A stretch of 64,000 nt of DNA, taken from the NCBI RefSeq assembly GCF_030412015.1, contig NZ_JASNRD010000005.1:62001-126000 (forward strand), given 5' to 3'. Shown piece by piece: positions 8,698-17,507 of this stretch. Origin of the DNA: Massilia sp. YIM B02763 (GTDB lineage: Bacteria > Pseudomonadota > Gammaproteobacteria > Burkholderiales > Burkholderiaceae_D). Both the position numbers and the translations under genes were made by a program. A model generated the notes under the pieces. That model worked only from the letters and a program-made list of their open reading frames with translations, was not told where the DNA came from and searched no databases. Within the stretch, counting starts at the first letter, position 1. Every line of letters begins with the position of its first letter.

Positions 8698-9252
8698 TCA
8701 AGCGAATTCGGCGACGTCCGCCGCGACGCGCTCGACGCGCTTGTAGAAGAAGGTGGTCGCGCACAGCGGCCCGTCCGGCAGGCGGGCGAAGTCCGGCACC
8801 GAGCCTACGCGCTGCCAGCCGAGGCCTTCGTACAGGCGTTCGGCCGCGGCATTCGACGTGTCGAGCACCAGCACGCTGCGGCCCTGGGTGCGTGCCGCTT
8901 CCTCGACGGCCTGCATCAGCAGCCGGCCCAGGCCCAGGCGGCGGGCGGACGGGTGGACCAGCAGCTTCGCGACTTCGCCCCGGTGGGGCTGGTTCTCGGG
9001 CAGGTCCGTGACCAGCTGCACGGTGCCGGCGATGCGCTCGTCCACCTCGGCGACGATCAGCGTGCGCTCGCCGCGCGCGACACCGGCGGCGACGCCGCGC
9101 CAGAAGCGCTCGGCCTTGTCCGGCCCCATCGGCAGCATGAAGCTGACCGATGCGCCATCCTCGACGCAATCGACCAGCACCCGCGCCAGTTCCCCGATGC
9201 GGACGATGGCCTCGTCGGCGCCGAGCGTGCGTATCGTTGGATGGCCTTTCAT
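8698..9252 (-). CDS. GNAT-family N-acetyltransferase
   Basis: The 184-residue protein has the acetyl-CoA binding element 'VHPSARRLGLGRLLMQ' (motif A) and 'NAAAERLYEGLGWQRVG' (motif B). A strong AAGGAG site supports the start at 9252. The ATG overlaps the stop of the upstream XRE-cupin regulator by four bases, so the regulator probably controls or is co-expressed with this enzyme. Similar enzymes inactivate small amine-bearing compounds, but no substrate can be named here. Confidence 0.9.
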   Translation of the reverse strand: MKGHPTIRTLGADEAIVRIGELARVLVDCVEDGASVSFMLPMGPDKAERFWRGVAAGVARGERTLIVAEVDERIAGTVQLVTDLPENQPHRGEVAKLLVHPSARRLGLGRLLMQAVEEAARTQGRSVLVLDTSNAAAERLYEGLGWQRVGSVPDFARLPDGPLCATTFFYKRVERVAADVAEFA

Positions 9253-9830
9253 GTCGATCTCCTTGCAGGCGGATGGGACGGCGACGCCAGCGCCACCAGG
9301 TAGCGTGCCGGCGCGGCGGTCGGGTTGTGGTAGGTGATCGGGCGGTCCAGGCGCATCGCGAGGCAATCGCCGGCGGCCAGGAGCCAGCGCTCGTCGCCGA
9401 CGCCGACCTCCATCGTGCCTTCGATGACCCAGACCTGCTGCTGCACGTCGACGTCGCGCGTGGACGTCTCGTAGGCGATGCGCTGGCCCGGCGGGAAGCT
9501 GACCTCGACGAGCTGGATCGGCGCCGGCACCGACGGCGACAGGTTGCGCCGCACGTAGCCGGAGCCCGGATCGGTCCACACAGGCTGGTCCACGGCGCGG
9601 GCCACGGGAGAGGGCGCCTGCGTATCGCGCTCGAACAGCGAGGCGACGGTGACGCCCAGCGCCGCACTCAATTTATCCAGCACGGTGGCAGTGGCGCTGC
9701 TCTCGCCCCGTTCGATCAGCGAGATGTTCGAGCGGCTGACGCCGCTGCGTTCGGCCAGCGCGGCCAGCGACAGGCCGCGTTCGTCGCGCAGGGCGCGTAC
9801 GCGGGCGGCGATGAGCAGGTTGATGTCCAT
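9249..9830 (-). CDS. XRE-family regulator with C-terminal cupin
   Basis: The 193-residue protein has an N-terminal helix-turn-helix (about 7-60; 'SRSNISLIERGESSATATVL') and a small cupin barrel (about 105-180; 'SFPPGQRIAYETSTRD', 'VWVIEGTMEVGVG'). This layout is shared with PuuR-like repressors, in which the cupin senses a small ligand. It is followed with a 4 bp overlap by the GNAT gene. The promoter region to the right (9831-9915) is short and abuts a pseudogene. Confidence 0.9.
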   Translation of the reverse strand: MDINLLIAARVRALRDERGLSLAALAERSGVSRSNISLIERGESSATATVLDKLSAALGVTVASLFERDTQAPSPVARAVDQPVWTDPGSGYVRRNLSPSVPAPIQLVEVSFPPGQRIAYETSTRDVDVQQQVWVIEGTMEVGVGDERWLLAAGDCLAMRLDRPITYHNPTAAPARYLVALASPSHPPARRST

Positions 9831-9915
9831 GGCTTCCAGTATAGTGGATAAAAATGTCCTGTAAACTGGATTTTGTGGCGGTTGTGAACGTGGGATCTGT
9901 CAAGTCGCGCCGTCG

Positions 9916-10255
9916 GTGTTTGCGGAGATCGAACAGCTGCCGCACCTGCCGGGGGCGCGCTGGGAGCGCGAGCTACGTTTGCTGGGGGCTGTCCGAAAGC
10001 GCGATCACGGCCGAGCCGGCGCGGCGCTGGAACTTCCCGGACCGGATCGTGACCGCCGTCGAGGGCGCATCGATGCCGATGGAGGCGCCGCGCTTCTCCC
10101 GCCTGGCCGGCGTCGTGCACCTTGCCAGTCTTCTGGCCGACACGCCGGACGACGACTCCGCCGTGATCGACACGCTGCCGGGCGACGTGGTCGACCGGCT
10201 CGGGATCGACATGGCATGGATGCGCAGCTCATTGGCCGCGTGCCGCAACAGATAA
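9916..10255 (+). pseudogene. HDOD-domain gene remnant (C-terminal part, frameshifted)
   Basis: The frame ending at 10255 (TAA) encodes 'ITAEPARRWNFPDRIVTAVE' and then 'FSRLAGVVHLASLLAD', the pattern of the C-terminal half of HDOD signalling proteins. Third positions are GC-rich in this frame, which argues for coding on the plus strand. Upstream the matching reading is in another frame ('FAEIEQLPHLPGARWERE' from about 9917), so at least one frameshift near 9970 separates them, and the N-terminal catalytic-like half is missing. It is read as a decayed gene left by deletion. Confidence 0.6.
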
Positions 10256-10527
10256 TCGTGGATCGCGCCATCCACGCCCTGCCTGGTGAGAGGGCTCGCC
10301 AGGTCCAGTTCATAGGTCTTGTCGCCAATGTTCACCCGGGTCAGCGCGGCCTTGATCGGCAAGCCGTACGGCCGTTCGGCTTTGCGGTATTCGAAGCCAT
10401 ACTTTCTGAAAGCGGCTTCCACCTCCTGCATCGATGCAGCGCTTGCCGTACCGGCGACGGTGAGCAAAGCGAGGGCCGCCGCAGCTGGCAATGGAAGGCG
10501 GCGCAGTATCTTGAAACTTCGGAGCAT
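9973..10527 (-). CDS. Small exported protein, 3' end doubtful
   Basis: The ATG at 10527 follows AAGGA at seven bases and starts a signal peptide (about residues 1-31, ending 'VAGTASA'). The next 75 residues ('MQEVEAAFRKYGFEYRKAER', 'NIGDKTYELDLASPLTRQG') look like a real secreted domain of unknown function. From about 10240 down to the stop at 9973, the frame lies opposite the HDOD remnant and has low-complexity Ser/Arg content. That tail is probably not original, so the native gene likely lost its end at the same rearrangement. No function is recognised. Confidence 0.5.
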   Translation of the reverse strand: MLRSFKILRRLPLPAAAALALLTVAGTASAASMQEVEAAFRKYGFEYRKAERPYGLPIKAALTRVNIGDKTYELDLASPLTRQGVDGAIHDYLLRHAANELRIHAMSIPSRSTTSPGSVSITAESSSGVSARRLARCTTPARREKRGASIGIDAPSTAVTIRSGKFQRRAGSAVIALSDSPQQT

Positions 10528-11117
10528 CGTTTTTCCTTGCACCGGCATCGGCCGGACTGCGGGCGCCAGCTGGCGCGTTTTTTAATCTGTCTTGCGACTG
10601 TCCGACGGAGGAGCCTCGGGTCACTATAGGCCGCTGTCGACCCAAAGCCGACAAGACGAGAAGGCTTAGGTGTATCTCCAATTTATTTGCTCGACGCGCA
10701 GCCGGCACAGCCGCTTCCCCGTATATGTCGAGATGGCCGCCATGCACTCAGCCAGGGTTGGAAGCCTGACGTCGGCGCGACGTTTGTCCACGTCAGCTTC
10801 GTTCTCAATCAGGAATAATTGCACCTTGGCGTTCCGCGTTCCGCGTTCCAGTTCGATGGGAGCCGCGACGCCGTCGCGTGCCACTGCAGACCGCCCGCCC
10901 AAGGCGCAGAGCGCGCCGGCTTCGACCAGCGCAGCGTCTGCAATCGGCGTTTTGCTCTACACTTCCTGGCGCCCTTCGGACCAACAGCGCCGGCGCATGC
11001 TTCACAGCGCGGTGCGACGGAGGTGCCCTAGGTCGTGGCATACGTGCCGACCAGGCGCACATTGGCACGCTTTCGTCTCAACAACCTGGCATCAATCCGC
11101 GAATGGAGATCTGGAAC
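10528..11117. other. Region with weak coding content
   Basis: This 590 bp stretch lies between two divergent start points. The only candidate is a minus-strand frame at 10666-10902 (stop TAA at 10666, start only TTG) ending in 'LPTLAECMAAISTYTGKRL'. It is described separately. The rest shows no recognisable gene, RNA or strong promoter. Confidence 0.4.
10666..10902 (-). CDS. Possible small protein or gene remnant
   Basis: This 78-codon frame has plausible composition in its last 55 residues (for example 'NAKVQLFLIENEADVDKRRA' and 'LPTLAECMAAISTYTGKRL'). It lacks an ATG near its front: the only upstream starts are TTG/GTG without a clear ribosome site. It may be the 3' end of a longer gene that has been lost, consistent with the rearranged neighbourhood. 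No family is recognised. Confidence 0.25.
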   Translation of the reverse strand: MGGRSAVARDGVAAPIELERGTRNAKVQLFLIENEADVDKRRADVRLPTLAECMAAISTYTGKRLCRLRVEQINWRYT

Positions 11118-12251
11118 ATGAATTCGAGCATGCTCAGCCTTGCCTCCACCTTCTCGCTCACGCTGCTCGCGTTTGCCGCCGGTCCGGCCGCGCACGCGCG
11201 GGCCAGTGCAACCGCGACCAGCGGCCTGCCTTTCGAGGTCAAGCCGGTCGGCACATTCACGAGCCCATGGGCCATGGCATTCCTGCCGAACGGCAACGTG
11301 CTGGTGACGCAAAAGGAAGGAGCGATGATCTTGTTCGATCCCGCAACCGGCACCCGGCGGACAGTGTCCGGCACACCCGCCGTCAGCAGCAAGGGCCAGG
11401 GTGCGCTCATGGACGTCGTGCCCGCTCCCGATTTCGCAGCCAGCAAGCTGCTCTACTTCAGCTACTCCGAGGCGGGTCCCGGTGCCGACAGCCGGGTCGT
11501 GCTCGCCACCGCGACACTGGATCAGGCAGGCGGCACGCTCAAGGATACGAAGGTCATTTTCCGCGGCCAGGCTGCTTCGACTGGCGGGCACTATTCCGGC
11601 CGTATCGGCTTCTCGCCCGATGGCAAGTCTCTCTTCTTCACCAGTGGCGACCGCCAGCTTTTCGATCCGGCGCAAGACCCTGGGTCGACGCTCGGCAAGG
11701 TGCTGCGCCTGAACCTCGACGGCACGCCAGCCGCCGGCAACCCGCTCGCGGCCAAGGGCTTCCATCCAGCCGTCTGGTCGTATGGCCACCGCAATCTGCT
11801 GGGCGTGGCCTTCGACGGGCAGGGACGCCTGTGGGAAATGGAGATGGGACCGCGCCATGGCGACGAGATCAACCTGATCAAGCCAGGGCTCAACTATGGC
11901 TGGCCGAAAGCGTCGAATGGCAACCACTATGACGGCCGCGACATTCCCGACCACGCGCCCGGCGACGGCTTCGAGGCGCCAAAAGTGTCCTGGAATCCGG
12001 CCATTTCGCCAGGCGGCCTCGCCTACTACAATGCGGACCTGTTCCCGAAGTGGAAAAATTCGCTCTTCATCACCGGTCTCTCGGGCAAGTCGCTGGACCG
12101 CATCGCCCTCGATGGCGAGAACGCGAGCAAGGTGGACCATTGGGACATGGGCGAACGCATCCGCGCCGTTCGTACCGGGCCGGACGGCGCCCTATGGCTG
12201 GTGGAGGACGGTCCGCGCGGCCGGCTCCTGATGCTCACACCGAAGAGGTAG
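11118..12251 (+). CDS. PQQ-dependent soluble aldose sugar dehydrogenase
   Basis: The 377-residue product has an export signal (about 1-31) and then a beta-propeller of the soluble glucose/aldose dehydrogenase family (YliI/Asd-like). The diagnostic stretch reads 'GHRNLLGVAFDGQGRLWEME' and continues with 'GPRHGDEINLIKPGLNYGWP'. The enzymes oxidise aldose sugars in the periplasm using PQQ and calcium. The ATG at 11118 is preferred to an ATG 15 bases earlier because GGAG lies nine bases before it. It appears monocistronic. No PQQ biosynthesis genes are in the window. Confidence 0.9.
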   Translation: MNSSMLSLASTFSLTLLAFAAGPAAHARASATATSGLPFEVKPVGTFTSPWAMAFLPNGNVLVTQKEGAMILFDPATGTRRTVSGTPAVSSKGQGALMDVVPAPDFAASKLLYFSYSEAGPGADSRVVLATATLDQAGGTLKDTKVIFRGQAASTGGHYSGRIGFSPDGKSLFFTSGDRQLFDPAQDPGSTLGKVLRLNLDGTPAAGNPLAAKGFHPAVWSYGHRNLLGVAFDGQGRLWEMEMGPRHGDEINLIKPGLNYGWPKASNGNHYDGRDIPDHAPGDGFEAPKVSWNPAISPGGLAYYNADLFPKWKNSLFITGLSGKSLDRIALDGENASKVDHWDMGERIRAVRTGPDGALWLVEDGPRGRLLMLTPKR

Positions 12252-12316
12252 GCGGTTCAACCCAGCGTACCGGCTTTCCAAGCACGCGACTTCATTGGCC
12301 GTTCGCGGCGGACGTC

Positions 12317-13069
12317 TCACGCGACGAAGCCGGCAGGCGTCGTCCCCGCCAGCAGCCGGAATTCGTGGATCAGGTGGGATTGATCGTAATAGCCGCAGTC
12401 GAGCGCGAGCGCGGCCCAGTCGGCACCGGGGCCGGCCGTGCGGGCCGCATGGCTCGCCTTGCCGAAGCGGCTGACCATGGCAAAGGCCTTCGCGTTCAAG
12501 CCGACCCGTTCGCGGAACTGCAGCGCCAGGTGCTGGCGCGAGACGCCCAGCGCGCGGGCGAGGTCCTCGATGCGCACGGCCCCATGCGCCTCCTCGATGC
12601 GGCGCACGGCGGCGCGCACGAGCCGGTCCGCTGGTAGCGGGGACGCGCGACGCAGGCGCGCCAGCAAGGCCTCCTCGATGCGCGCCAGCCGTGCCCGCAC
12701 GGGCAGATCGCGCTCCCACAGCGCGGCGGCCAGCGCGTCCGCTTCATGGCGCGGCCACAGCGCATCCAGGGGCGGATGGTCGTCCTGCAGCAGGTGCAGC
12801 GGCAGGTCGAGGAAGGCGCGCGCGGCGCCGGGCAGGAAGCGCACGGCGATCGTCAGCACGGGCACGTCGGCTTCGAACAGGTGGGAGCGGGACATCATGC
12901 CGGCGACGAAGCCGGCGGGGGCGCGGTCCTGCCACAGGATGTCGATGCAGTTGTCGGGCAGGATGCGGCGGCGGACGGGGGAGCCTTGCGGCCGCGCGCG
13001 GCTTGTCCACAGGCAGGCGACGTGGCCGGCCAGCAGGGGATGCGGCGCGAATTCGCGGTACAGGTCCAT
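12317..13069 (-). CDS. AraC-family transcriptional regulator
   Basis: The 250-residue protein carries a C-terminal AraC/XylS DNA-binding region (about 150-248), with 'RIEDLARALGVSRQHLALQF' as first helix-turn-helix and 'GYYDQSHLIHEFRLLAGTTP' as second. The N-terminal 130 residues ('EFAPHPLLAGHVACLWTSR', 'ILPDNCIDILWQ') match the DUF6597-type sensor domain common in this subgroup. It is convergent with the sugar dehydrogenase gene (65 bp between stops). Its target and ligand are unknown. Confidence 0.9.
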   Translation of the reverse strand: MDLYREFAPHPLLAGHVACLWTSRARPQGSPVRRRILPDNCIDILWQDRAPAGFVAGMMSRSHLFEADVPVLTIAVRFLPGAARAFLDLPLHLLQDDHPPLDALWPRHEADALAAALWERDLPVRARLARIEEALLARLRRASPLPADRLVRAAVRRIEEAHGAVRIEDLARALGVSRQHLALQFRERVGLNAKAFAMVSRFGKASHAARTAGPGADWAALALDCGYYDQSHLIHEFRLLAGTTPAGFVA

Positions 13070-13137
13070 CGTGCCAGTATAGCGGGGCCGGTGGCGCTAC
13101 CGGAAAACGACGGTGTGGGTGAATCGCGGTCGCGCGG

Positions 13138-14484
13138 TCAGTCCAGCTCGTCCTCGTCCAGCCCCCGTTCGAGCTGCGGAATCACCTTCACGAGCAGGAT
13201 GCGCGGGCCGTTGGTCTTCTTGACCACGACGTCGAATTTCGGGAACTCGATGCGCTGGCCCTGCTTGGGGATGTCGCCCAGCTTGGCCATCAGGAGGCCG
13301 CCGACGGATTCGACCTCGTCCAGGCCCATTTCCTCGTTGTTGATGTCGATGCCCAGCACGCGCTCGAGCGAGACGATCGGCAGGCTGGCCTTGCCGATGT
13401 AGGTGCCGTCGCCCTGGCTGATCCAGTCGTTCTCGTTGAGGCGGAACTCGTCGCGGATCTCGCCGACGATGGCGCCCAGCATATTGTCCAGCGTGATGAA
13501 GCCGACCGGGCGCTTGCCTTTTTCGCCGATCAGCGCGAAGTGCGGCGCGCCGCTGCGGAAGCGGCGGAACAGTTCGATGGCCGGCGTGCGCGCCGAATAG
13601 GTCTCCACGGGGCGCAGGTAGTCGGAGAGGTCGGTGATCTCCTTGCCGGCCTGCTCGGCGAAGAACAAGTCCTTCAGGTGGATCACGCCCAGCACTTCCT
13701 CGCCTTCCTCGTCGAAATAGGGGTAGCGCGAGAAGCGGTTGCGGCGCATCGTCTCCAGGTTCAGCACGAGGGTCTTGCTCGCATACAGCGCGCTGACCTC
13801 GTTAATGGGGCGCATCAGGTCGGACACGGTGCGCTGGCCGAATTCCAGCGACTGCGCGAGGATGTGGCGTTCGTCCGAGGTGAAACGCTCGCTCGGCGTG
13901 CCCGTGTTGGCACGCAGAATCATCTTCAGTTCCTCGTTCGAGTAATGGGTCTCGTGGCCGCCCACGCCGGACAGGCCCGCGATGCGCAGCACCAGGTTGG
14001 CGCTGCCGTTGAGCAGCCAGATGGCCGGGTACATCGCCCAGTAGAACGCGTACAGGGGCAGCGCGCTCCACAGGCCCACGGCTTCCGGCACGCGGATCGC
14101 CAGCGACTTCGGGGCCAGCTCGCCCACGACGATGTGCAGGAAGGAGATGACGCTGAAGGCCACCACGAAGGAGACGCCGTGGATCAGTTTTTCGTTGGTG
14201 ACGCCGACCAGCGAGAACACCGGTTCGAGCAGGCTGGCGAAGGCGGGTTCGCCGACCCAGCCCAGGCCCAGCGAGGCGAGGGTGATGCCGAGCTGGCAGG
14301 CCGACAGGTAGGCGTCGAGCTGGCTGTGGACCTTGAAGAGGATGCGGCCGCGCAGGCCGCCGGTTTTCGCGATCGCGCGAACGCGCGTTTTGCGCAGCGT
14401 GACGATGCCGAATTCGGCCGCCACGAAAAAGCCGTTCAGGGCCACCAGGAACAGGGCCAGAACGACGAACAAGACGTTTTGCAT
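13138..14484 (-). CDS. CNNM/CorC-type hemolysin-like membrane protein
   Basis: The 448-residue protein has the usual three parts: a DUF21 membrane domain (about 1-190; 'LNGFFVAAEFGIVTLRKTRV', 'IVVGELAPKSLAIR'), a CBS pair (about 205-335; 'MRPINEVSALYASK', 'FIGLDN'-like 'GFITLDNMLG'), and a CorC_HlyC C-terminal domain (about 350-435). Such proteins are linked to magnesium or cobalt export and were once called hemolysins. It appears to be a single gene, downstream of nhaR in the same direction. Confidence 0.93.
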   Translation of the reverse strand: MQNVLFVVLALFLVALNGFFVAAEFGIVTLRKTRVRAIAKTGGLRGRILFKVHSQLDAYLSACQLGITLASLGLGWVGEPAFASLLEPVFSLVGVTNEKLIHGVSFVVAFSVISFLHIVVGELAPKSLAIRVPEAVGLWSALPLYAFYWAMYPAIWLLNGSANLVLRIAGLSGVGGHETHYSNEELKMILRANTGTPSERFTSDERHILAQSLEFGQRTVSDLMRPINEVSALYASKTLVLNLETMRRNRFSRYPYFDEEGEEVLGVIHLKDLFFAEQAGKEITDLSDYLRPVETYSARTPAIELFRRFRSGAPHFALIGEKGKRPVGFITLDNMLGAIVGEIRDEFRLNENDWISQGDGTYIGKASLPIVSLERVLGIDINNEEMGLDEVESVGGLLMAKLGDIPKQGQRIEFPKFDVVVKKTNGPRILLVKVIPQLERGLDEDELD

Positions 14485-14565
14485 AAACAGTGCTTAAGGA
14501 CCCCGCTTGCTGGTTCGCGCGGCCCCGGTTGTTAATAAAGAGGCAAAGCCGACATTCATTGTAGT

Positions 14566-15471
14566 TCAAGCCGCCGCGCGGTTCCCTTTTTGTGCGGTGG
14601 CCAGGATCGCTTCGACGGCGGGGTGCTGGATCTTGCGGTCGTTCGAGATCGCATAGAACTGTTCGCGCACACCGGACGCCCTGCCGATCTCGATGGCCTG
14701 GAACTGCTCGGCGATGTCGTTCGCCAGGGCGGCGGGGGCGAAGAACAGGCCCAGGCCGCGCCGCCCGAAGGTATTCAGCAAGGCGTTGTCCTCGAATTCG
14801 CCGACCACGTCGGGATGGACGCGGTGCGTCATGAACCATTCGTCGATCCTGCCGCGCAGGGCATTATTGCGTGCCGGCAGCAGGAAGGGCGCACCGTTCA
14901 AGTTCGCCGGGAAGCCTTCCCGGTATGCATCGGCCAGCGCCTTCGTGCCCACGACGAGCATCTCGCTGTCGAACAGGCGGTGGCTGAATACCTTCATGGC
15001 GCTGCCGGACGGCACTTCACGGTCGGTCAGCACCACGTCCAGCTTGTGCAGGGCCAGTTCGGCCAGCAGCGCCTCGAACTGGTCTTCGTAGCAGACCAGG
15101 TGGACCTTCTTGTCGATGGCCATCGCCGCTTCCAGCATGCGGTAGGCCGACAGCTTCGGCAGCGAGTCGGAAATGCCCACCGTCAGGCGAATGCGGCCGC
15201 TGTCCGCCTCGTTCAAGGCTTCCTGCATCTGCTCGCCCAGCAGGAAAATCTGGTCGGCATAGCCGAGCGCCAGCCGGCCCGCCTCGGTCAGCACCAGGCG
15301 CCGGCCCTGCTGCGAGAACAGCGTCTTGCCCAGCGATTGTTCCAGCAGCGTCAGCTGCGAGCTGATGGTCTGCACGGCCAGGTGCAGGCGCTCGGCGGCG
15401 CGGGTGATGCCTCCTTCCTTGGCGACGACCCAGAAGTAGAACAGGTGGCGGAAGTTGATGTCGCTCTTCAT
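14566..15471 (-). CDS. nhaR: LysR-type transcriptional activator NhaR
   Basis: The 301-residue LysR-family protein starts at the ATG at 15471; an upstream TTG in frame is less likely. The N-terminus 'INFRHLFYFWVVAKEGGITR' and 'LHLAVQTISSQLTLLEQSLG' are characteristic of NhaR rather than of general LysR proteins. NhaR activates sodium/proton antiporter and other envelope-stress genes in enterobacteria. No nhaA is adjacent here; instead the gene is divergent from the DUF475 gene, which may be its target (inference). A candidate dyad operator sits between them. Confidence 0.85.
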   Translation of the reverse strand: MKSDINFRHLFYFWVVAKEGGITRAAERLHLAVQTISSQLTLLEQSLGKTLFSQQGRRLVLTEAGRLALGYADQIFLLGEQMQEALNEADSGRIRLTVGISDSLPKLSAYRMLEAAMAIDKKVHLVCYEDQFEALLAELALHKLDVVLTDREVPSGSAMKVFSHRLFDSEMLVVGTKALADAYREGFPANLNGAPFLLPARNNALRGRIDEWFMTHRVHPDVVGEFEDNALLNTFGRRGLGLFFAPAALANDIAEQFQAIEIGRASGVREQFYAISNDRKIQHPAVEAILATAQKGNRAAA

Positions 15472-15497
15472 CGATGCATTCAATCCTGAGGTTTTTT

Positions 15498-15522
15498 CGA
15501 AGTAACGATCACATTATCTTCG
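15498..15522. promoter_or_regulatory. Candidate LysR-type operator
   Basis: CGAAG at 15498 and CTTCG at 15518 form a dyad with 15 bases between, including the LysR-like T-N11-A spacing. It lies between the divergent nhaR and DUF475 genes, within 30 bp of the nhaR start. A function in NhaR autoregulation or DUF475 control is inferred from position. Confidence 0.35.
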
Positions 15523-15600
15523 CTTTTTTGATTTGGTGCACCCCTCTACACTGCGCCTTGTCAACAACACATACAACCCTCATCGCAACGGACCAAGCAT

Positions 15601-16668
15601 ATGAAGCATTTCCGTATTTCATTCATCGTCACCGCCCTGTGCCTGGTCGGCTCGGGCTGGTGGGGCTACGAGCATGGCGGCCTGTCCGGCATGGTGACCG
15701 CGGTCGGCATCGCGTCGATCCTGGCCGTCATGGAAGTGTCGCTGTCCTTCGACAACGCCGTCGTCAACGCCTCCGTCCTGCGCGACTGGGACGAGTTCTG
15801 GAAGAAGCTGTTCCTGGGCGTGGGCATCATCATCGCCGTGTTCGGCATGCGGCTGCTGTTCCCGCTCGTGATCGTCGCGGTGGCGGCGGACCTGGGCCTG
15901 GCGGACGTCTGGAAGCTGGCGCTGGAAAACCCGAAGGAATATTCGCAGCACCTGACCAACCACCACGCTGAAGTGGCGGCATTCGGCGGCATGTTCCTGC
16001 TGCTGGTGTTTCTGAACTTCCTGCTGGACGACGAGAAGGAACACCACTGGCTGGGCCACGTCGAGGAGAAGCTGGGCGCGCTGGGCAAGGTGTCCTCGAT
16101 CTCGGTGATGGTCGCGATCGGCGCCCTGATGGCTTCGCTGTCCCTGGTGCCGGAAGCGCAGAAGATGGTCGTGCTGATCTCGGGCCTGTGGGGCATCCTG
16201 ATCTACGTCGGCGTGGACGTGCTGAGCAACCTGCTGGAAGGCTCGGAAGAGAGCGGCGGCGAGGTCGGCGAGATGGTCAAGCGCGGCGGTATCGGCGGCT
16301 TCCTGTACCTGGAAGTGCTGGATGCATCGTTCAGCTTCGACGGCGTGATCGGCGCCTTCGCGATCACCAACGACGTCGTGATCATCATGCTGGGCCTGGC
16401 GATCGGTGCGATGTTCGTGCGTTCGCTGACGGTGTACCTGGTGGAAAAGGGCACGCTCGACCAGTTCGTCTACCTGGAGCACGGCGCCCACTACGCGATC
16501 GGCATCCTGGCGGTGATCATGTTGGCGAGCATGAAGTTCCACGTGCCGGAACTGATCACCGGCCTGGCAGGCGTGGCCTTCATCGGCGCCTCGGTGTGGT
16601 CGTCGATCCGCTACCGCAAGCAGCAGGAAGCATTGGGCGTGCACAAGGAAGTGGCGTCGGTGAAGTAA
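15601..16668 (+). CDS. DUF475 (TerC-like) integral membrane protein
   Basis: The 355-residue protein has about nine membrane segments and two inverted halves, each with an acidic motif: 'VSLSFDNAVVNASVL' near residue 47 and 'ASFSFDGVIGAFAIT' near residue 243. These resemble the metal-handling sites of TerC-family proteins, to which DUF475 is related. It precedes a TerD-AIM24-TerD gene set in the same direction, so a role in tellurite or metal stress at the membrane is likely. It is divergent from nhaR. An elaborate hairpin follows it. Confidence 0.88.
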   Translation: MKHFRISFIVTALCLVGSGWWGYEHGGLSGMVTAVGIASILAVMEVSLSFDNAVVNASVLRDWDEFWKKLFLGVGIIIAVFGMRLLFPLVIVAVAADLGLADVWKLALENPKEYSQHLTNHHAEVAAFGGMFLLLVFLNFLLDDEKEHHWLGHVEEKLGALGKVSSISVMVAIGALMASLSLVPEAQKMVVLISGLWGILIYVGVDVLSNLLEGSEESGGEVGEMVKRGGIGGFLYLEVLDASFSFDGVIGAFAITNDVVIIMLGLAIGAMFVRSLTVYLVEKGTLDQFVYLEHGAHYAIGILAVIMLASMKFHVPELITGLAGVAFIGASVWSSIRYRKQQEALGVHKEVASVK

Positions 16669-16679
16669 CGCGATGGATG

Positions 16680-16751
16680 GTTGAACGCGTGGACGGGAAA
16701 CCCGTCCACCCTGCCCGGTAGGGTGGACAGCTCGCTGTCCACGCGTTCAAC
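16680..16751 (+). repeat. Nested palindromic element (repeat family B)
   Basis: A perfect 15 bp inverted repeat (16680-16694 and 16737-16751, outer arm GTTGAACGCGTGGAC) encloses further hairpins: GGACGGGAAACCCGTCC (16691-16707), CCACCCT/AGGGTGG (16706-16726) and GGACAGC/GCTGTCC (16724-16740). The arms overlap, so the RNA could fold in alternative ways. It lies 12 bp after the DUF475 stop and may terminate, attenuate or protect the transcript before terD. A related unit is found at 30199-30230. Confidence 0.75.
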
Positions 16752-16859
16752 GAACCGTAAAGAACCCGCGGCGAACGAATGAGCACCCGCTCGCCGCAGA
16801 GCAGCAGTACAGGTGTTCGAACAGCAGCATCCATTCATACATTGAAGGAGATACACATC

Positions 16860-17435
16860 ATGGCAATCAGCTTGCAAAAAGGCGGCAACGTCAATCTGTC
16901 GAAAGAAGCGCCGGGCCTGTCCAGCCTGAAACTGGGCCTGGGCTGGGACGTGCGCGCCACCGACGGCGCCGCATTCGACCTGGACGGCGTGGCATTCCTG
17001 CTGAGCCAGTCGGGCAAGGTGCGTTCGGATGCCGACTTCATCTTCTACAACAACGCCAAGTCGAGCGACGGCTCGGTGGTCCACTCGGGCGACAATCGCA
17101 CCGGCGCCGGCGAAGGCGACGACGAGACGCTGAGCATCGACCTGTCCAAGGTCCCGGCCGACGTCGACCGCGTGGTGCTGGCCGTGACGATCCACGAAGG
17201 CGATACCCGCCGCCAGAACTTCGGCATGGTCGGCAAGGCGTTCATCCGCTGCATCAACGCGGCCAACAACAGCGAGATCGCCCGCTACGACCTGTCGGAA
17301 GACGGCTCGACCGAGTCCGCCATGGTCTTCGGCGAGGTGTATCGTAATGGCGCGGACTGGAAGTTCCGCGCCGTCGGCCAGGGCTTCAACGGCGGCCTCG
17401 GCCCCCTCGCCAAGAACTACGGCGTCAACGTCTAA
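16860..17435 (+). CDS. TerD-family protein
   Basis: The 191-residue protein begins after a strong AAGGAG site. It has the TerD hallmark '[16 protein letters not shown]' near residues 78-93, which holds the acidic residues that bind calcium in known TerD proteins, and 'LGLGWD' near the N-terminus. TerD proteins are cytoplasmic and act with TerC-type membrane proteins in tellurite, phage and envelope-stress resistance. It is the first of two TerD genes flanking an AIM24-like gene. Confidence 0.92.
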   Translation: MAISLQKGGNVNLSKEAPGLSSLKLGLGWDVRATDGAAFDLDGVAFLLSQSGKVRSDADFIFYNNAKSSDGSVVHSGDNRTGAGEGDDETLSIDLSKVPADVDRVVLAVTIHEGDTRRQNFGMVGKAFIRCINAANNSEIARYDLSEDGSTESAMVFGEVYRNGADWKFRAVGQGFNGGLGPLAKNYGVNV

Positions 17436-17507
17436 ACGATTTAGACATTACTTGCTGCCGTGCCACGCCAAAGGGGCGCGGCGGCAGCCTGGAAAGGAAG
17501 CCACCAC

